Origin: VFZN01 sp050249615
GTDB lineage: Bacteria; Acidobacteriota; Vicinamibacteria; Vicinamibacterales; UBA2999
NCBI GenBank assembly: GCA_050249615.1
Contig: JBFWQE010000104.1
Coordinates: 1-19,126 of the forward strand
Direction: 5' to 3'
DNA: 19,126 nt
This document shows positions 5,676 to 13,723 of this stretch, in pieces (within the stretch, counting starts at the first letter, position 1; each line of letters begins with the position of its first letter). Both the position numbers and the translations under genes were made by a program. The notes under the pieces are model-generated. The model had not been told where the DNA came from. It ran no database searches and saw only the letters and a program-made list of their open reading frames with translations.

Positions 5676-8210
5676 CTACGATCGCGGTTTCGACGCCGCA
5701 CCCGACAGCAGCTGCCTCGCTGCTTCTTCCGCGTTGAATCCCGGCATGACGTAGTGCAGCTGCCGGGGCACGCCCTGCACGACCTCGACGAGGTGCTCGG
5801 CGCGGCCGAGGTCGGGGTGCACCAGTTCCAGCACGTAGCGACCCTCCGGCAGCGTGACGACAAACGGCGTCTCGAACGTGCCCACGCTGGCCGGCAACCG
5901 CGTGGCCTCCTCGAGAACACGCACCGTGGCCCAGGGCGACACGTCGATGTTCAGGCTGGCGAGCTGTCCCATCGCGGGTACGGGCACGGCGTTGCTCAAG
6001 GCGAGGTTGCCCGCCGGCAGGGCCGCGCGCGCCTGATAGTTGTGCCCGGAGTCGGCATAGGCGAGCCTCTGATCGGCGAAGCCGCTGCCCGGCACGGTGA
6101 TCACCGCCCCGAACGGCTCGCCGTCACGAAACAGCCGGACCTGGGCGGGCGCGCCGGCCGGATCGCTGCCGAACCGCAGCCGCAGCCGCCCCGCCGTCTC
6201 GCCCAGCCCATCGCCGGGCTCGAACGCCAGCTCGTACGCCCGGTCGCGATGCTCGATGGCGCGGCCGTCGAACGCGCCCACGCGATCGAGGGCGGCGACG
6301 AGCAGCATCGCCACCAGGCCCGCCAGCGCGTAGTCCATGGGCCGCGGGCTCAGCCACCGCCATGACTGCCTCGCCACGGCCCCGCCTTTCGGCAATCGTG
6401 CGGGAGGCCCCGATGCGGACCCCGCCCCGCGCGCGACGGACTGCCGCCAGCCGGACGGCACGAGGACTTCGGCCGCCGCTTCGCCGGCCTCGTCCCAGAG
6501 CGGTCCCTCGGCCAGCGAGCGCAGCTCGGCCTCCGCGTCCGCGTTCCGGGTGCCCTCGATCCCGGCGAGCGCGACCTCCTGCCGCGCCACGGCCAGCCTC
6601 CACCGATGGTCCGCCAGCGAGCCTGCGGGCGGCCGCTGGGCGCGCAACAGGCCGAGCACGAACTGGCGAACCGCGCGCTCGCGCCCCGGATTGTCGCGGC
6701 GCTCGTCGGCCAGGAGGCGTCGCACCTCATCGGGGGCCAGCCGGATCTCGTCCGGCGACTTGTACGCGGCGCCGGGCAGCACGTGCAGGATGGTGTCTTC
6801 CGGGACGTCGGGGACGAATCGCTGGCGGAGCGCCTCGACGAGCTCGACGCTCGGCGTTCCGGCCACCGCAATCAGCCGCTCGAGGCGCTCGACGTCGTCG
6901 CCAAGCACGGCCTGACCGGACGGCCGCGGCGCGGCGCGCCGGCGATCGCGGACCTCTGGATCGACCGCCAGGTCCGCGGCGGCCTCGAGCAGGCCGGGAC
7001 CGGTCATCGGCCAGACGTTGATGGGAAGCCGCGACAGTTCCGGCCGCCACGTCGAGGGGTCGGTCACGGGGTTCAGCCAGCTCCGCCGCGACCATCGTCG
7101 AAGCGTCGCGATCCACGCGCGATCCTCTTCGTCGACCGGGCGAGCCAGCCCGGCGCCCGTGCTCAGGACGAGGACGCCACTCTCGCGGCGGCGGCCGAGG
7201 GCTTCGAGGGCGATCCGCTCGCCGTGCCGCTCGGCCGAGACCATCGCGGGCGTTTCCTCGAAGAACCAGCGCTCCACGGCGATGCCCTGCCGCGCCAGCG
7301 AGGTGAGCAGGTCCGCCACCTTGTCGCGCCAGAGCTGCATCTCGGGCGCCAGGTCCTGCAGCAGCAGGAGCGTGCCCGTCGCGGTGGATTCCTGGAAGAC
7401 GAAGCGCGGGACGAGGCCGCCGCGGACCGTCGCCTGGACCGTTGCCGCAATCCGCAGGCGGTGGCTGAGCAGCCCGGTCGTGAACGCGCGTCCCAGAACG
7501 GTGGCGGCGTCCTCGACGTCGCGCCGATCCAGCCAGCGCAGGGCGCCCGGCGGACGCAGCGTGAAATGACTCGGTCCCGGCAGCCCGGCGCGGATCTGGC
7601 GCCACGTGCGCTCGATCCAGCGGCGGTGGGCCCGGTTCACCCTCGGGATCTGAATCGCGAGGATCACGGCCGCCACGGCCAGCAGCCCCGCAGCCACGGC
7701 CAGCCACCAGTTCGACCGCACGGGGGGCGCCGGCAGCGGCGCGGGCTCGGGCAGGGCGCCGGGCGACATCGTGTCGCGCGGGTCGAACGCCGTGGCCGGT
7801 CCCGGCAGCGGCGTCAGGAAGACGGGAGGCTTCGGCGGAAGGGCGGGCGGAGGCGTCGCCATGATCCACGCGAGCCACGTGCCCGCGCCGGCCATCACGG
7901 CGACGAGCGCGCCGGCGGCCCACCAGGCGCGCGGATCGCGAAGGCGCCGAAGCCAGCGCCGCTTCTCGGGCGGCGGCGGCGCCGCCGCCTCGTGCGGGAT
8001 GAACAGATCGTCGAACGTGCGCTTGACGAGCGCGATTTCGTCGGGTGAGGTGGCGAGCAGCGCCGCCGCCGCGTCGCGCAGCAGCCCGAGGTCGGTATCG
8101 TCGAAACGCTCCAGCAGCCTGGCGAATGCCAGGTAGTCGTCGACGCCGATGCGCATCCCCTTGGCGCGCAGAGCGTCGAGCAGTGTGGAGAATGGCAGGT
8201 GCGGCGCCAT
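5676..8210 (-). CDS. MoxR-associated membrane protein: CoxE/SAV_2336-like N-term, vWA-like core, PEGA-like C-term
   Basis: The protein has 844 residues. Residues 5-70 (LLDALRAKGMRIGVDDYLAF through SPDEIALVKRTFDDLF) resemble the N-terminus of vWA proteins of the CoxE and SAV_2336 types that pair with MoxR ATPases. Transmembrane segments lie at about 97-117 and 167-188, with a Pro-rich linker between them. A soluble core follows; its segment TLLLLQDLAPEMQLWRDKV looks like the first strand and MIDAS loop of a vWA domain, but the DxSxS metal motif is replaced by DLAPE. A third transmembrane segment lies at about 627-645. The C-terminus (753-824) is beta-rich and PEGA-like, with TPFVVTLPEGRYVLELVHP. 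Its ATG overlaps the MoxR stop by one base (TGATG), so the pair is probably made in fixed ratio. Domain boundaries are my estimate. Confidence 0.78.
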   Translation of the reverse strand: MAPHLPFSTLLDALRAKGMRIGVDDYLAFARLLERFDDTDLGLLRDAAAALLATSPDEIALVKRTFDDLFIPHEAAAPPPPEKRRWLRRLRDPRAWWAAGALVAVMAGAGTWLAWIMATPPPALPPKPPVFLTPLPGPATAFDPRDTMSPGALPEPAPLPAPPVRSNWWLAVAAGLLAVAAVILAIQIPRVNRAHRRWIERTWRQIRAGLPGPSHFTLRPPGALRWLDRRDVEDAATVLGRAFTTGLLSHRLRIAATVQATVRGGLVPRFVFQESTATGTLLLLQDLAPEMQLWRDKVADLLTSLARQGIAVERWFFEETPAMVSAERHGERIALEALGRRRESGVLVLSTGAGLARPVDEEDRAWIATLRRWSRRSWLNPVTDPSTWRPELSRLPINVWPMTGPGLLEAAADLAVDPEVRDRRRAAPRPSGQAVLGDDVERLERLIAVAGTPSVELVEALRQRFVPDVPEDTILHVLPGAAYKSPDEIRLAPDEVRRLLADERRDNPGRERAVRQFVLGLLRAQRPPAGSLADHRWRLAVARQEVALAGIEGTRNADAEAELRSLAEGPLWDEAGEAAAEVLVPSGWRQSVARGAGSASGPPARLPKGGAVARQSWRWLSPRPMDYALAGLVAMLLVAALDRVGAFDGRAIEHRDRAYELAFEPGDGLGETAGRLRLRFGSDPAGAPAQVRLFRDGEPFGAVITVPGSGFADQRLAYADSGHNYQARAALPAGNLALSNAVPVPAMGQLASLNIDVSPWATVRVLEEATRLPASVGTFETPFVVTLPEGRYVLELVHPDLGRAEHLVEVVQGVPRQLHYVMPGFNAEEAARQLLSGAASKPRS

Positions 8211-9103
8211 CAGCCGGAGGTGTGCTCCAGGAGCCGCAGATCGTGCTCGGTCTTGATGAGCGCGCCCTTGTGCGGCAACGCGCCGAGGCCCGCGGACTCG
8301 AGCCGGCTGACGTCGACGCCGGCACGATGGAGCACCTTCACCCACATGATGAGCTCCGCCGTCGCGGGCTTCTTCTCGAGCCCGGGAGTCTCCCGCAGCT
8401 CGCTGAACCGCCGGAGGGCCACGTCCACCAGCCGATCCGGAATCTCGTCGGCGCCGAGACGCTGCCGGAGGATCATCGTGAGCCGCTCCGGGTCCGGGAA
8501 CGGAATGTAGTGATACACGCACCGTCGCAGGAACGGATCCGGCAGCTGACGTTCGCTGTTGCTCGTGATGATGACGATGGGCCGATGCCGGGCGGAGTGC
8601 GTCCAGCCGAACTCCGGGACCTCGAACTCCATCCGATCGATCTCGTCGAGCAGGTCGTTCGGAAAGTCGCGCGGCGCCTTGTCCACCTCGTCGATGAGCA
8701 CGACGCGTTCCGCGTCGCCGCGGATGGCCTGGCCGAGCGCCTGCCATCGGACGTAGTGCGCCGCGTCAGTGGCGCGCTCGTCCCTCACCTGCGCGTGGTA
8801 GAAGCGCTGCAGGTGGTCGATGGTGTAGAGGACGTCGCGCGCCTGGTGATCGCTGCGCGTGTGGAACGCGAGCACCGGCCCGAGCCCCAGCTCGGAGGCG
8901 ACCGACCAGGCGAGCATGGTCTTGCCGCAGCCCGGCTCGCCGGTCACGAGCAGCGGACGCCCGACGACGAGCGCGGTGTTGACGGCCGTGACGAGGTCGT
9001 CGTCCGCCAGGTAGCTGCCCGCCTCGCCTCTGGTGATGGGCTCCGCCCCGGGGGGCGTGGAGCCATCACCCCTGTAGCGCCGCCACGACTGGGGCTTCGT
9101 CAT
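8210..9103 (-). CDS. MoxR-type AAA+ ATPase
   Basis: The 297-residue protein has Walker A GEPGCGKT (55-62), Walker B VVLIDEVDKA (134-143), sensor-1 region ITSNSERQLPDPFLRRC (from 179) and a C-terminal lid. The segments TIDHLQRFYHAQ and DFPNDLLDEIDRMEFEVPE are typical of the MoxR subgroup encoded beside vWA proteins and TIR or protease effectors. MoxR ATPases remodel or load protein partners, here presumably the vWA-like membrane protein encoded next. The ATG at 9103 is preceded by GAGGCGA. It lies 38 bases inside the end of the TIR gene and so is translationally coupled to it. Longer upstream starts would only extend the overlap with the TIR gene and give low-complexity Arg/Ser-rich sequence. 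Confidence 0.93.
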   Translation of the reverse strand: MTKPQSWRRYRGDGSTPPGAEPITRGEAGSYLADDDLVTAVNTALVVGRPLLVTGEPGCGKTMLAWSVASELGLGPVLAFHTRSDHQARDVLYTIDHLQRFYHAQVRDERATDAAHYVRWQALGQAIRGDAERVVLIDEVDKAPRDFPNDLLDEIDRMEFEVPEFGWTHSARHRPIVIITSNSERQLPDPFLRRCVYHYIPFPDPERLTMILRQRLGADEIPDRLVDVALRRFSELRETPGLEKKPATAELIMWVKVLHRAGVDVSRLESAGLGALPHKGALIKTEHDLRLLEHTSG

Positions 9104-10349
9104 GCTGTCGCCTCGCGCGCAGGAGGTATCGATCGATGGACCGGAGAATCTCTTCGGACGTGCGCCCGCTCTTCCTGACCTCGTCCAGCAGCGGGGCGCG
9201 GTGGGGCGGCTCGACCCACGCCTCGCAGAACTCGCGGACGTCCTCCACCGTGATGGGCTCCAGCTCACGCAGGCGCACGACGCGGAGGGCGCCGGGTGCG
9301 GCCTCGATGCGCGTCACCAGCGCGTCGGCCGCGTCGCGGTCGTCATCGTCGCCCCCGCCGAGACGGAGGTGCAGCAGCCGCTCCAGGATGGCCGGGCGCG
9401 GGTACTCGAGCGCCTGGACCACTTTCACCTGAAAACGCCCGCGTGTCCGGGCCACCACGGCCGGCAGCCACGCGGCGTGATAGCGCTCCAGGTCCTCGTC
9501 GTCGAAGTCGCCGCGCACGCACTCGTGGACGAGGACGACGTGCCGGTACGCGAGGCGCTCGTCGAGCGTGCGTGTGAGCTGGGGCGGTGTCGTGCCGAGG
9601 CTGTCGGCCAGGGCCCGAAGGTAGTCGTCCTGTCCGGCCGGGCGGCGGCGCCAGCGGACCGGCACGACCGAGCGCTCGGGCACGTCGCGCAGGGCGCGCT
9701 CGACCCGCTGGAGGAAGTGCTCGTGATACTCGCCCGTGGGACCGCGCACGATCACCAGGTCGTTCCGCCCGCTCGACATGAGGCCTTCGATGGTCGTCCA
9801 CTGCGGGGCCCGATCGCAGTGGAACGATGGCGGATCCTCGGCCTGGTGCGGGGTTTCGACGCGCTGGCCTCCCTCGAGGTCGACGCCCGCCTTCGCCGCG
9901 AGCGCGCGCCCGTGCTCGGGCCAGCGCTCGCGCGGGACGCGTTCGCGCAGGAGCTTCGACACCAGCTCGCACAGCCGCGCGCAGGGGTCGGGCTCGTCCT
10001 CGGCCCACGCCACGAGATTGAGATCCTTGAACACGACCGGGATGCGCGGCCTGAGCCGATCGAACGGCGCGCGCAGCAGGGGCACGAACCGGCTCGCCTC
10101 GCCGTGGTGCTTCACCGCGAGCGTCAGCTCGTTCTGGCACTCCGGGCTGTCGAGCCACGAGTTCGAGACGAGGAACAGCAGCCACGAGGCCCGCCGGACC
10201 GCATCCTCGATCTCCTGGCGGAACGCATCGCCCGGCTGGATCTCGTTGATGTCCCGCCACACCTCCAGCCCGGCGGCCCCGAGGCAGCGCTCCAGCGCCG
10301 TGACGAACTGGCGCTCGATGGGGGTTCGCGAGTAGCTGACGAACACCAT
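9066..10349 (-). CDS. TIR domain protein with inactive-STAND-like domain
   Basis: The 427-residue protein starts MVFVSYSRTPIERQF. The TIR domain spans about 1-130 with VFVSYSR, LEVWRDINEIQPGD, ASWLLFLVSNSWLDSPE and the CxxE of ECQNEL. Glu74 is the expected NADase glutamate, so NAD cleavage is plausible. From about 173 a second domain begins with DRAPQW and has hydrophobic strands DLVIVRGPTGEYHE and HVVLVHECV. This resembles the P-loop fold of STAND proteins but lacks the GK[ST] of Walker A and the Walker B acid, as in inactive STAND (iSTAND) modules. The C-terminus is helical. A GTG at 10382 directly abuts the lipoprotein stop, but ATG 10349 fits the TIR start better. It is co-transcribed with MoxR, which it overlaps. 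Confidence 0.85.
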   Translation of the reverse strand: MVFVSYSRTPIERQFVTALERCLGAAGLEVWRDINEIQPGDAFRQEIEDAVRRASWLLFLVSNSWLDSPECQNELTLAVKHHGEASRFVPLLRAPFDRLRPRIPVVFKDLNLVAWAEDEPDPCARLCELVSKLLRERVPRERWPEHGRALAAKAGVDLEGGQRVETPHQAEDPPSFHCDRAPQWTTIEGLMSSGRNDLVIVRGPTGEYHEHFLQRVERALRDVPERSVVPVRWRRRPAGQDDYLRALADSLGTTPPQLTRTLDERLAYRHVVLVHECVRGDFDDEDLERYHAAWLPAVVARTRGRFQVKVVQALEYPRPAILERLLHLRLGGGDDDDRDAADALVTRIEAAPGALRVVRLRELEPITVEDVREFCEAWVEPPHRAPLLDEVRKSGRTSEEILRSIDRYLLRARRQHDEAPVVAALQG

Positions 10350-10382
10350 GCCGTTAGCCGTCGGGCCTCGTGGCCCCGACAC

Positions 10383-11174
10383 TCAGAAGCCGCGGCCGCA
10401 ATTCTGCCGGGGGAAGACGCGCACGTTGCGATTGATCGTCTCCGCGCTCTCCCGTCCCGCGGCGTCGAACACCTTGAGGCGCACCTCCATCTGCAGGAAC
10501 GTGCTGCCGCCGGCGCTCGTTGCCGGCACCCGATCGAACAGCCCGCAATCGGTCCCCGGGCGGAATACCGGGCTCGTTCGATCGTAGGTCTCCGGCGCCT
10601 CTCCGGCGACGATGAGCGTCCACAGCCAGCGGGTCACGGGGCCGACAGAGGTGCTGCCGTCCAGGTCGCAGTCCACCGCGCCGCCGCCGGCCAGTCGGCA
10701 CGCGTCGACGCCATCCGCGTCCCCGCGCACGGTGAAGCGCGCGGTGAGCAGGGGCGTGATCAGCAAGGTGGCCGTCTGCGATGCGCCGCTGAACGTGCCC
10801 GTGATGGTGACGTTGTTGTCGGCGGTGACGTGGGCGGTGGTGAACGACTGCGATCCCGACGTGCTGCCCGCCGGAATCGAGATGCCCGCGGGCACGGGCG
10901 CGACGGCCGTGTCGCTGCTCGACAGCGCGACCGTGGCGCCGCCCGAGGGCGCGGCGGCCGACAGCGAGGCCGAAACCTGCACGCTGTTGGTGCCGACGAC
11001 GGATGCCGGGGTGACCGAAACCGAGGCCAGCGCCGCCGCCGGGGTCACCGGAGGAGGCGTCGGCGCGGTAGGCGTGGACGACCCGCCGCCACCTCCACAG
11101 GCCGCCGCCATGAGAGCCGCGGCTGCCAGCCCGGAGCCGAGACGACGCGCGAGGCCGAAGACTTCAGGACTCAT
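10383..11174 (-). CDS. Ig-like domain lipoprotein
   Basis: A 263-residue protein begins with a Sec signal and a lipobox-like ALMAAAC followed by GGGGG, so it is probably lipid-anchored at about Cys26. A Thr/Pro linker leads into an invasin/Ig-like domain (about 50-140) with VSVTPASVVGTNSVQVS, VALSSSDTAVA and ATLLITP. A second beta-rich, PKD-like part (about 143-263) has GDADGVDACRLAGG, DLDGSTS and a closing Cys near NCGRGF. It probably sits on the periplasmic or outer face of the envelope. It lies 13 bases after the barrel gene and its stop touches the alternative GTG of the TIR gene, placing it inside the same operon. It could be a surface sensor or scaffold part; no enzymatic motif is visible. 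Confidence 0.82.
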   Translation of the reverse strand: MSPEVFGLARRLGSGLAAAALMAAACGGGGGSSTPTAPTPPPVTPAAALASVSVTPASVVGTNSVQVSASLSAAAPSGGATVALSSSDTAVAPVPAGISIPAGSTSGSQSFTTAHVTADNNVTITGTFSGASQTATLLITPLLTARFTVRGDADGVDACRLAGGGAVDCDLDGSTSVGPVTRWLWTLIVAGEAPETYDRTSPVFRPGTDCGLFDRVPATSAGGSTFLQMEVRLKVFDAAGRESAETINRNVRVFPRQNCGRGF

Positions 11175-11187
11175 GACGCACCTCCAC

Positions 11188-12516
11188 CTACGAGCCTGTG
11201 CGGAGGATCAGCGACGTCGAGAACACACGGCTCCCTGCCGCCAGATCCGCCGCAGCGTTGAGCTCGATCCTGGGGGTGATCGAGAAGCCGACGCCGCCGG
11301 TCACATGCACGCGATCGCCGCCCGTCGAGAGCGCCGTGGACATCAGCTCGTCGAACAGCAGATCCACCCTGTTCTGCGGCGGACGCTCCGGGCGATATCG
11401 CACGGAGTGGTCCGGGTCGTACCAGGCGCCCAGCCTGAACTTCGGCGCCCACCGCTTCGTGAGGGCCACGTACTGGGCCCCGAGGTGCACCTCGGTCCCG
11501 TTGTCGATCGCAAAGCTGCGCGTGAGGCCGACGCCGCGCGCCTGGTCGACGACGAAGTCCTGCACGAGGCGCGAGTGCCTCACGTAGGTGACCTCCCCCG
11601 CCAGCAGCCATTCGGGCCTCGGGCGGAACGACACCCCCGCGGCTAGTGTGTCGGGCACGCGAAACGTGACATCGCGCTCGGGATCGGTCCCGTCCACCGT
11701 CTGAAATTCGAACGAGGCCCCCCGCCGGAAGACGACGCCGACGCGCACGCGTGAGGCCGTCCCGAGCAGCAGCCCGAGCGTGGGCGCCACGCCGTAGTCC
11801 TCGCCGACCTGGCTGGACCGGCCCAGCTCGACCGAGGGGTTCGGGGGGCCCAGGAAGCCGCGCGTGTCGAACCGCCGGAACACCGAATCGATGCTGAAAC
11901 GATAGACGGACACGCCGCCGCCAATCGCCACGTTGCGCCGCGGCACCCATCCCACCATGCCGCCGTAGGTGGTGATGCTGACGTTCCGGAGGCCTTCCTG
12001 GGGGAAGTCGCGCTGCGAGCCGAGGTCGCCCGGGAGCTGCTGGAAGACCCCCGTCGACAGGAAGCTCTGGTCCACCCTGAGCAGTTCGTGGCGAAACCCG
12101 GCGACGACCCATCGATTCGAGCGCGAGGGGTAGACGGCCGACAAGAACCCGGGACCCAGATGCGACCCGCGGCTGATGCCGAAGCTCGGGCCGGGGATGG
12201 TGTCGAGCCCTTCGTTGAGCACGGTCCCCGACAAGCGGCCGCTCTCGAGGAACTCCGCGTCGTAGCTCGAGCCGCGCAGCTCGATCGAGACCTCGGGCTG
12301 ACTGAGCAGGATGAGCCCGGCCGGGTTGGCAAAGGTGGCCGTGGCGTCGTCGGCGACGCCGGCGAAGGCGCCGCCAAGCGCGAGGCTCTTGGCGCCGGGA
12401 TTGAGGAAGTCGAACTGCAGAGGTACCTGCAGGCTGGTCTGTGCGCTGGCCCTTGCCGCGATGCCGGCCATGAGCAGGGCTGGCATCACGAGAAGACGGC
12501 CCCGGCGTCGCGTCAT
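11188..12516 (-). CDS. FadL/OmpP1-like outer-membrane beta-barrel protein
   Basis: The 442-residue protein has a signal peptide with cleavage near ARASAQ (about 26). After it comes the family N-terminal signature NPGAKSLALGGAFAGVADD and the NPAGL motif, seen in OmpP1/FadL/TodX and related barrels. The rest is alternating amphipathic strands such as RWVVAGFRHELLRV, VAIGGGVSVYRFSI, VRVGVVFRRGASFEF and EVHLGAQYVALTKRW. It ends with a short strand SLILRTGS. Such proteins carry hydrophobic ligands across, or serve as scaffolds in, the outer membrane (family knowledge). The start overlaps the stop of the upstream TPR gene as ATGA (12513-12516). The presence of a barrel gene in the same transcription unit as TIR and MoxR genes is unusual. 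Confidence 0.86.
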   Translation of the reverse strand: MTRRRGRLLVMPALLMAGIAARASAQTSLQVPLQFDFLNPGAKSLALGGAFAGVADDATATFANPAGLILLSQPEVSIELRGSSYDAEFLESGRLSGTVLNEGLDTIPGPSFGISRGSHLGPGFLSAVYPSRSNRWVVAGFRHELLRVDQSFLSTGVFQQLPGDLGSQRDFPQEGLRNVSITTYGGMVGWVPRRNVAIGGGVSVYRFSIDSVFRRFDTRGFLGPPNPSVELGRSSQVGEDYGVAPTLGLLLGTASRVRVGVVFRRGASFEFQTVDGTDPERDVTFRVPDTLAAGVSFRPRPEWLLAGEVTYVRHSRLVQDFVVDQARGVGLTRSFAIDNGTEVHLGAQYVALTKRWAPKFRLGAWYDPDHSVRYRPERPPQNRVDLLFDELMSTALSTGGDRVHVTGGVGFSITPRIELNAAADLAAGSRVFSTSLILRTGS

Positions 12517-13640
12517 CGGACCGTCTCCTCGCTACCGAGCATGCGCAGCAGCCTTGGCGAGATGTAACGGCGATCGGGAGCGGATGGCCCGAGCGGCCCG
12601 GCACGGGCGAATTGGGCGCGCGCCTCGGTCAGGACGTCGTCTCCGGCCCGTCCGGTGGCGACGAGCGCGGCGTTGCTGCAGGCCAGGTAGAGCAGGGCGC
12701 GCGGCGTGGCCTGGCCGGCCCGTGCCAGGGGTGTCAGCAGTGCGACCGCCTCCGAGTAGTTGCCGCCGAGGAATGCGACGAGGGCCGGATACTCGGGCGG
12801 ATCGCCGGGCGTCGGGAGAGGCGGCTGCGTGCCTTCAACATTCAGGGTGCCATCGGGCACGCGCACCACATTTCCGGGATCCCGGGTGGGGTCGGGCTGA
12901 TTCTCGATGGGAGGCGCGTCCTGCGTGGGCAGGCCCTTTTCGGCCGGGGGGGCCTCGACGATCGCCTCGGCGCGCCGTTCGGATTCCGCCAGTCTCCTGC
13001 GCAGCTCGGCCACGCGGTCCGCGCTGACGCCGAGCTTCCCGGCCTCGTCCAGGGCCACCTGCGCGTCGTACCATTGCCCGCGCGTGGTCGCATTCTCGGC
13101 CCGTGCGATGACACCCTCGAAGCGGGCGACCGCGGCCAGGCGGGCGGCGCGACCGTCGCTCGATGGCGCCAGCCCTTCGGCGTCCTTCGCCGCCTTCTCC
13201 GCATCGGCGTAGCGCCGGGCGGCGATCGCCCGCTCGCCGTCGGCGAGCAGCCGTTCGTAGGTGGCCGACGCCAGCTGGGCGCCCAGCGTCGGGAACTCCT
13301 TGTCCCCCTGGGTCAGGATCTTCGCGTCCAGGACGCGCCGGAATGCGGCTTCGGCGTCGGCGAATCGACGAGTCGCGAGATACGCCAGGCCCAGGTAGTA
13401 ATCGGGGTTGAAGCGATCCACCCGGTCGCCCTGGAAGAGGACGCGGCGCCCGGGGGCGGGGCCGGATTGCCTGGCGGCTTCGAGGGAGGCGATGGCGGCG
13501 GCCCAGTCCCCGCGTTGGACGGCGCGCACACCTTCGTCATACGCCTGGTACCACAGGCGAACGTCGCGCTGTTGGGCAGCGGGGGTGGAGCTCAGCAGCG
13601 CCACGGACAGCAGGGCCGCCCCTACCAGCACCCGAGCCAT
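12513..13640 (-). CDS. Periplasmic TPR-repeat protein, first gene of the six-gene operon
   Basis: The 375-residue protein has a signal peptide MARVLVGAALLSVALL with cleavage near TPAAQQ. TPR-like helical hairpins follow: YDEGVRAVQRGDWAAAIASL, PDYYLGLAYLATRRFADAEA, ADGERAIAARRYADAEKAA and NATTRGQWYDAQVALDEA. An acidic/Pro-rich linker (about 225-282) precedes another TPR-like block (285-375) with LVAFLGGNYSEAVALL. It is likely a periplasmic protein-protein adaptor. It is the promoter-proximal gene of the minus-strand operon and is coupled by ATGA overlap to the barrel gene. A weak promoter is seen at 13650-13678. No peptidase or ligand-binding motif is seen. Confidence 0.82.
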   Translation of the reverse strand: MARVLVGAALLSVALLSSTPAAQQRDVRLWYQAYDEGVRAVQRGDWAAAIASLEAARQSGPAPGRRVLFQGDRVDRFNPDYYLGLAYLATRRFADAEAAFRRVLDAKILTQGDKEFPTLGAQLASATYERLLADGERAIAARRYADAEKAAKDAEGLAPSSDGRAARLAAVARFEGVIARAENATTRGQWYDAQVALDEAGKLGVSADRVAELRRRLAESERRAEAIVEAPPAEKGLPTQDAPPIENQPDPTRDPGNVVRVPDGTLNVEGTQPPLPTPGDPPEYPALVAFLGGNYSEAVALLTPLARAGQATPRALLYLACSNAALVATGRAGDDVLTEARAQFARAGPLGPSAPDRRYISPRLLRMLGSEETVR

Positions 13641-13649
13641 GGCACCCCT

Positions 13650-13678
13650 ACATTAGCCATGTCGGCCCGCCGCCGCAA
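13650..13678 (-). promoter_or_regulatory. Candidate promoter of the minus-strand operon
   Basis: On the minus strand TTGCGG (13678-13673) and TAATGT (13655-13650) are 17 bases apart. Transcription would start about 3 bases before the ATG at 13640, giving a nearly leaderless mRNA. The 83-base divergent gap (13641-13723) is short, so control of both flanking genes may be shared. The match is moderate. Confidence 0.35.
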
Positions 13679-13723
13679 GGCCGGGAATCCTGCTAACATG
13701 CGCCCGCGCGGAGGGAGCGGACC

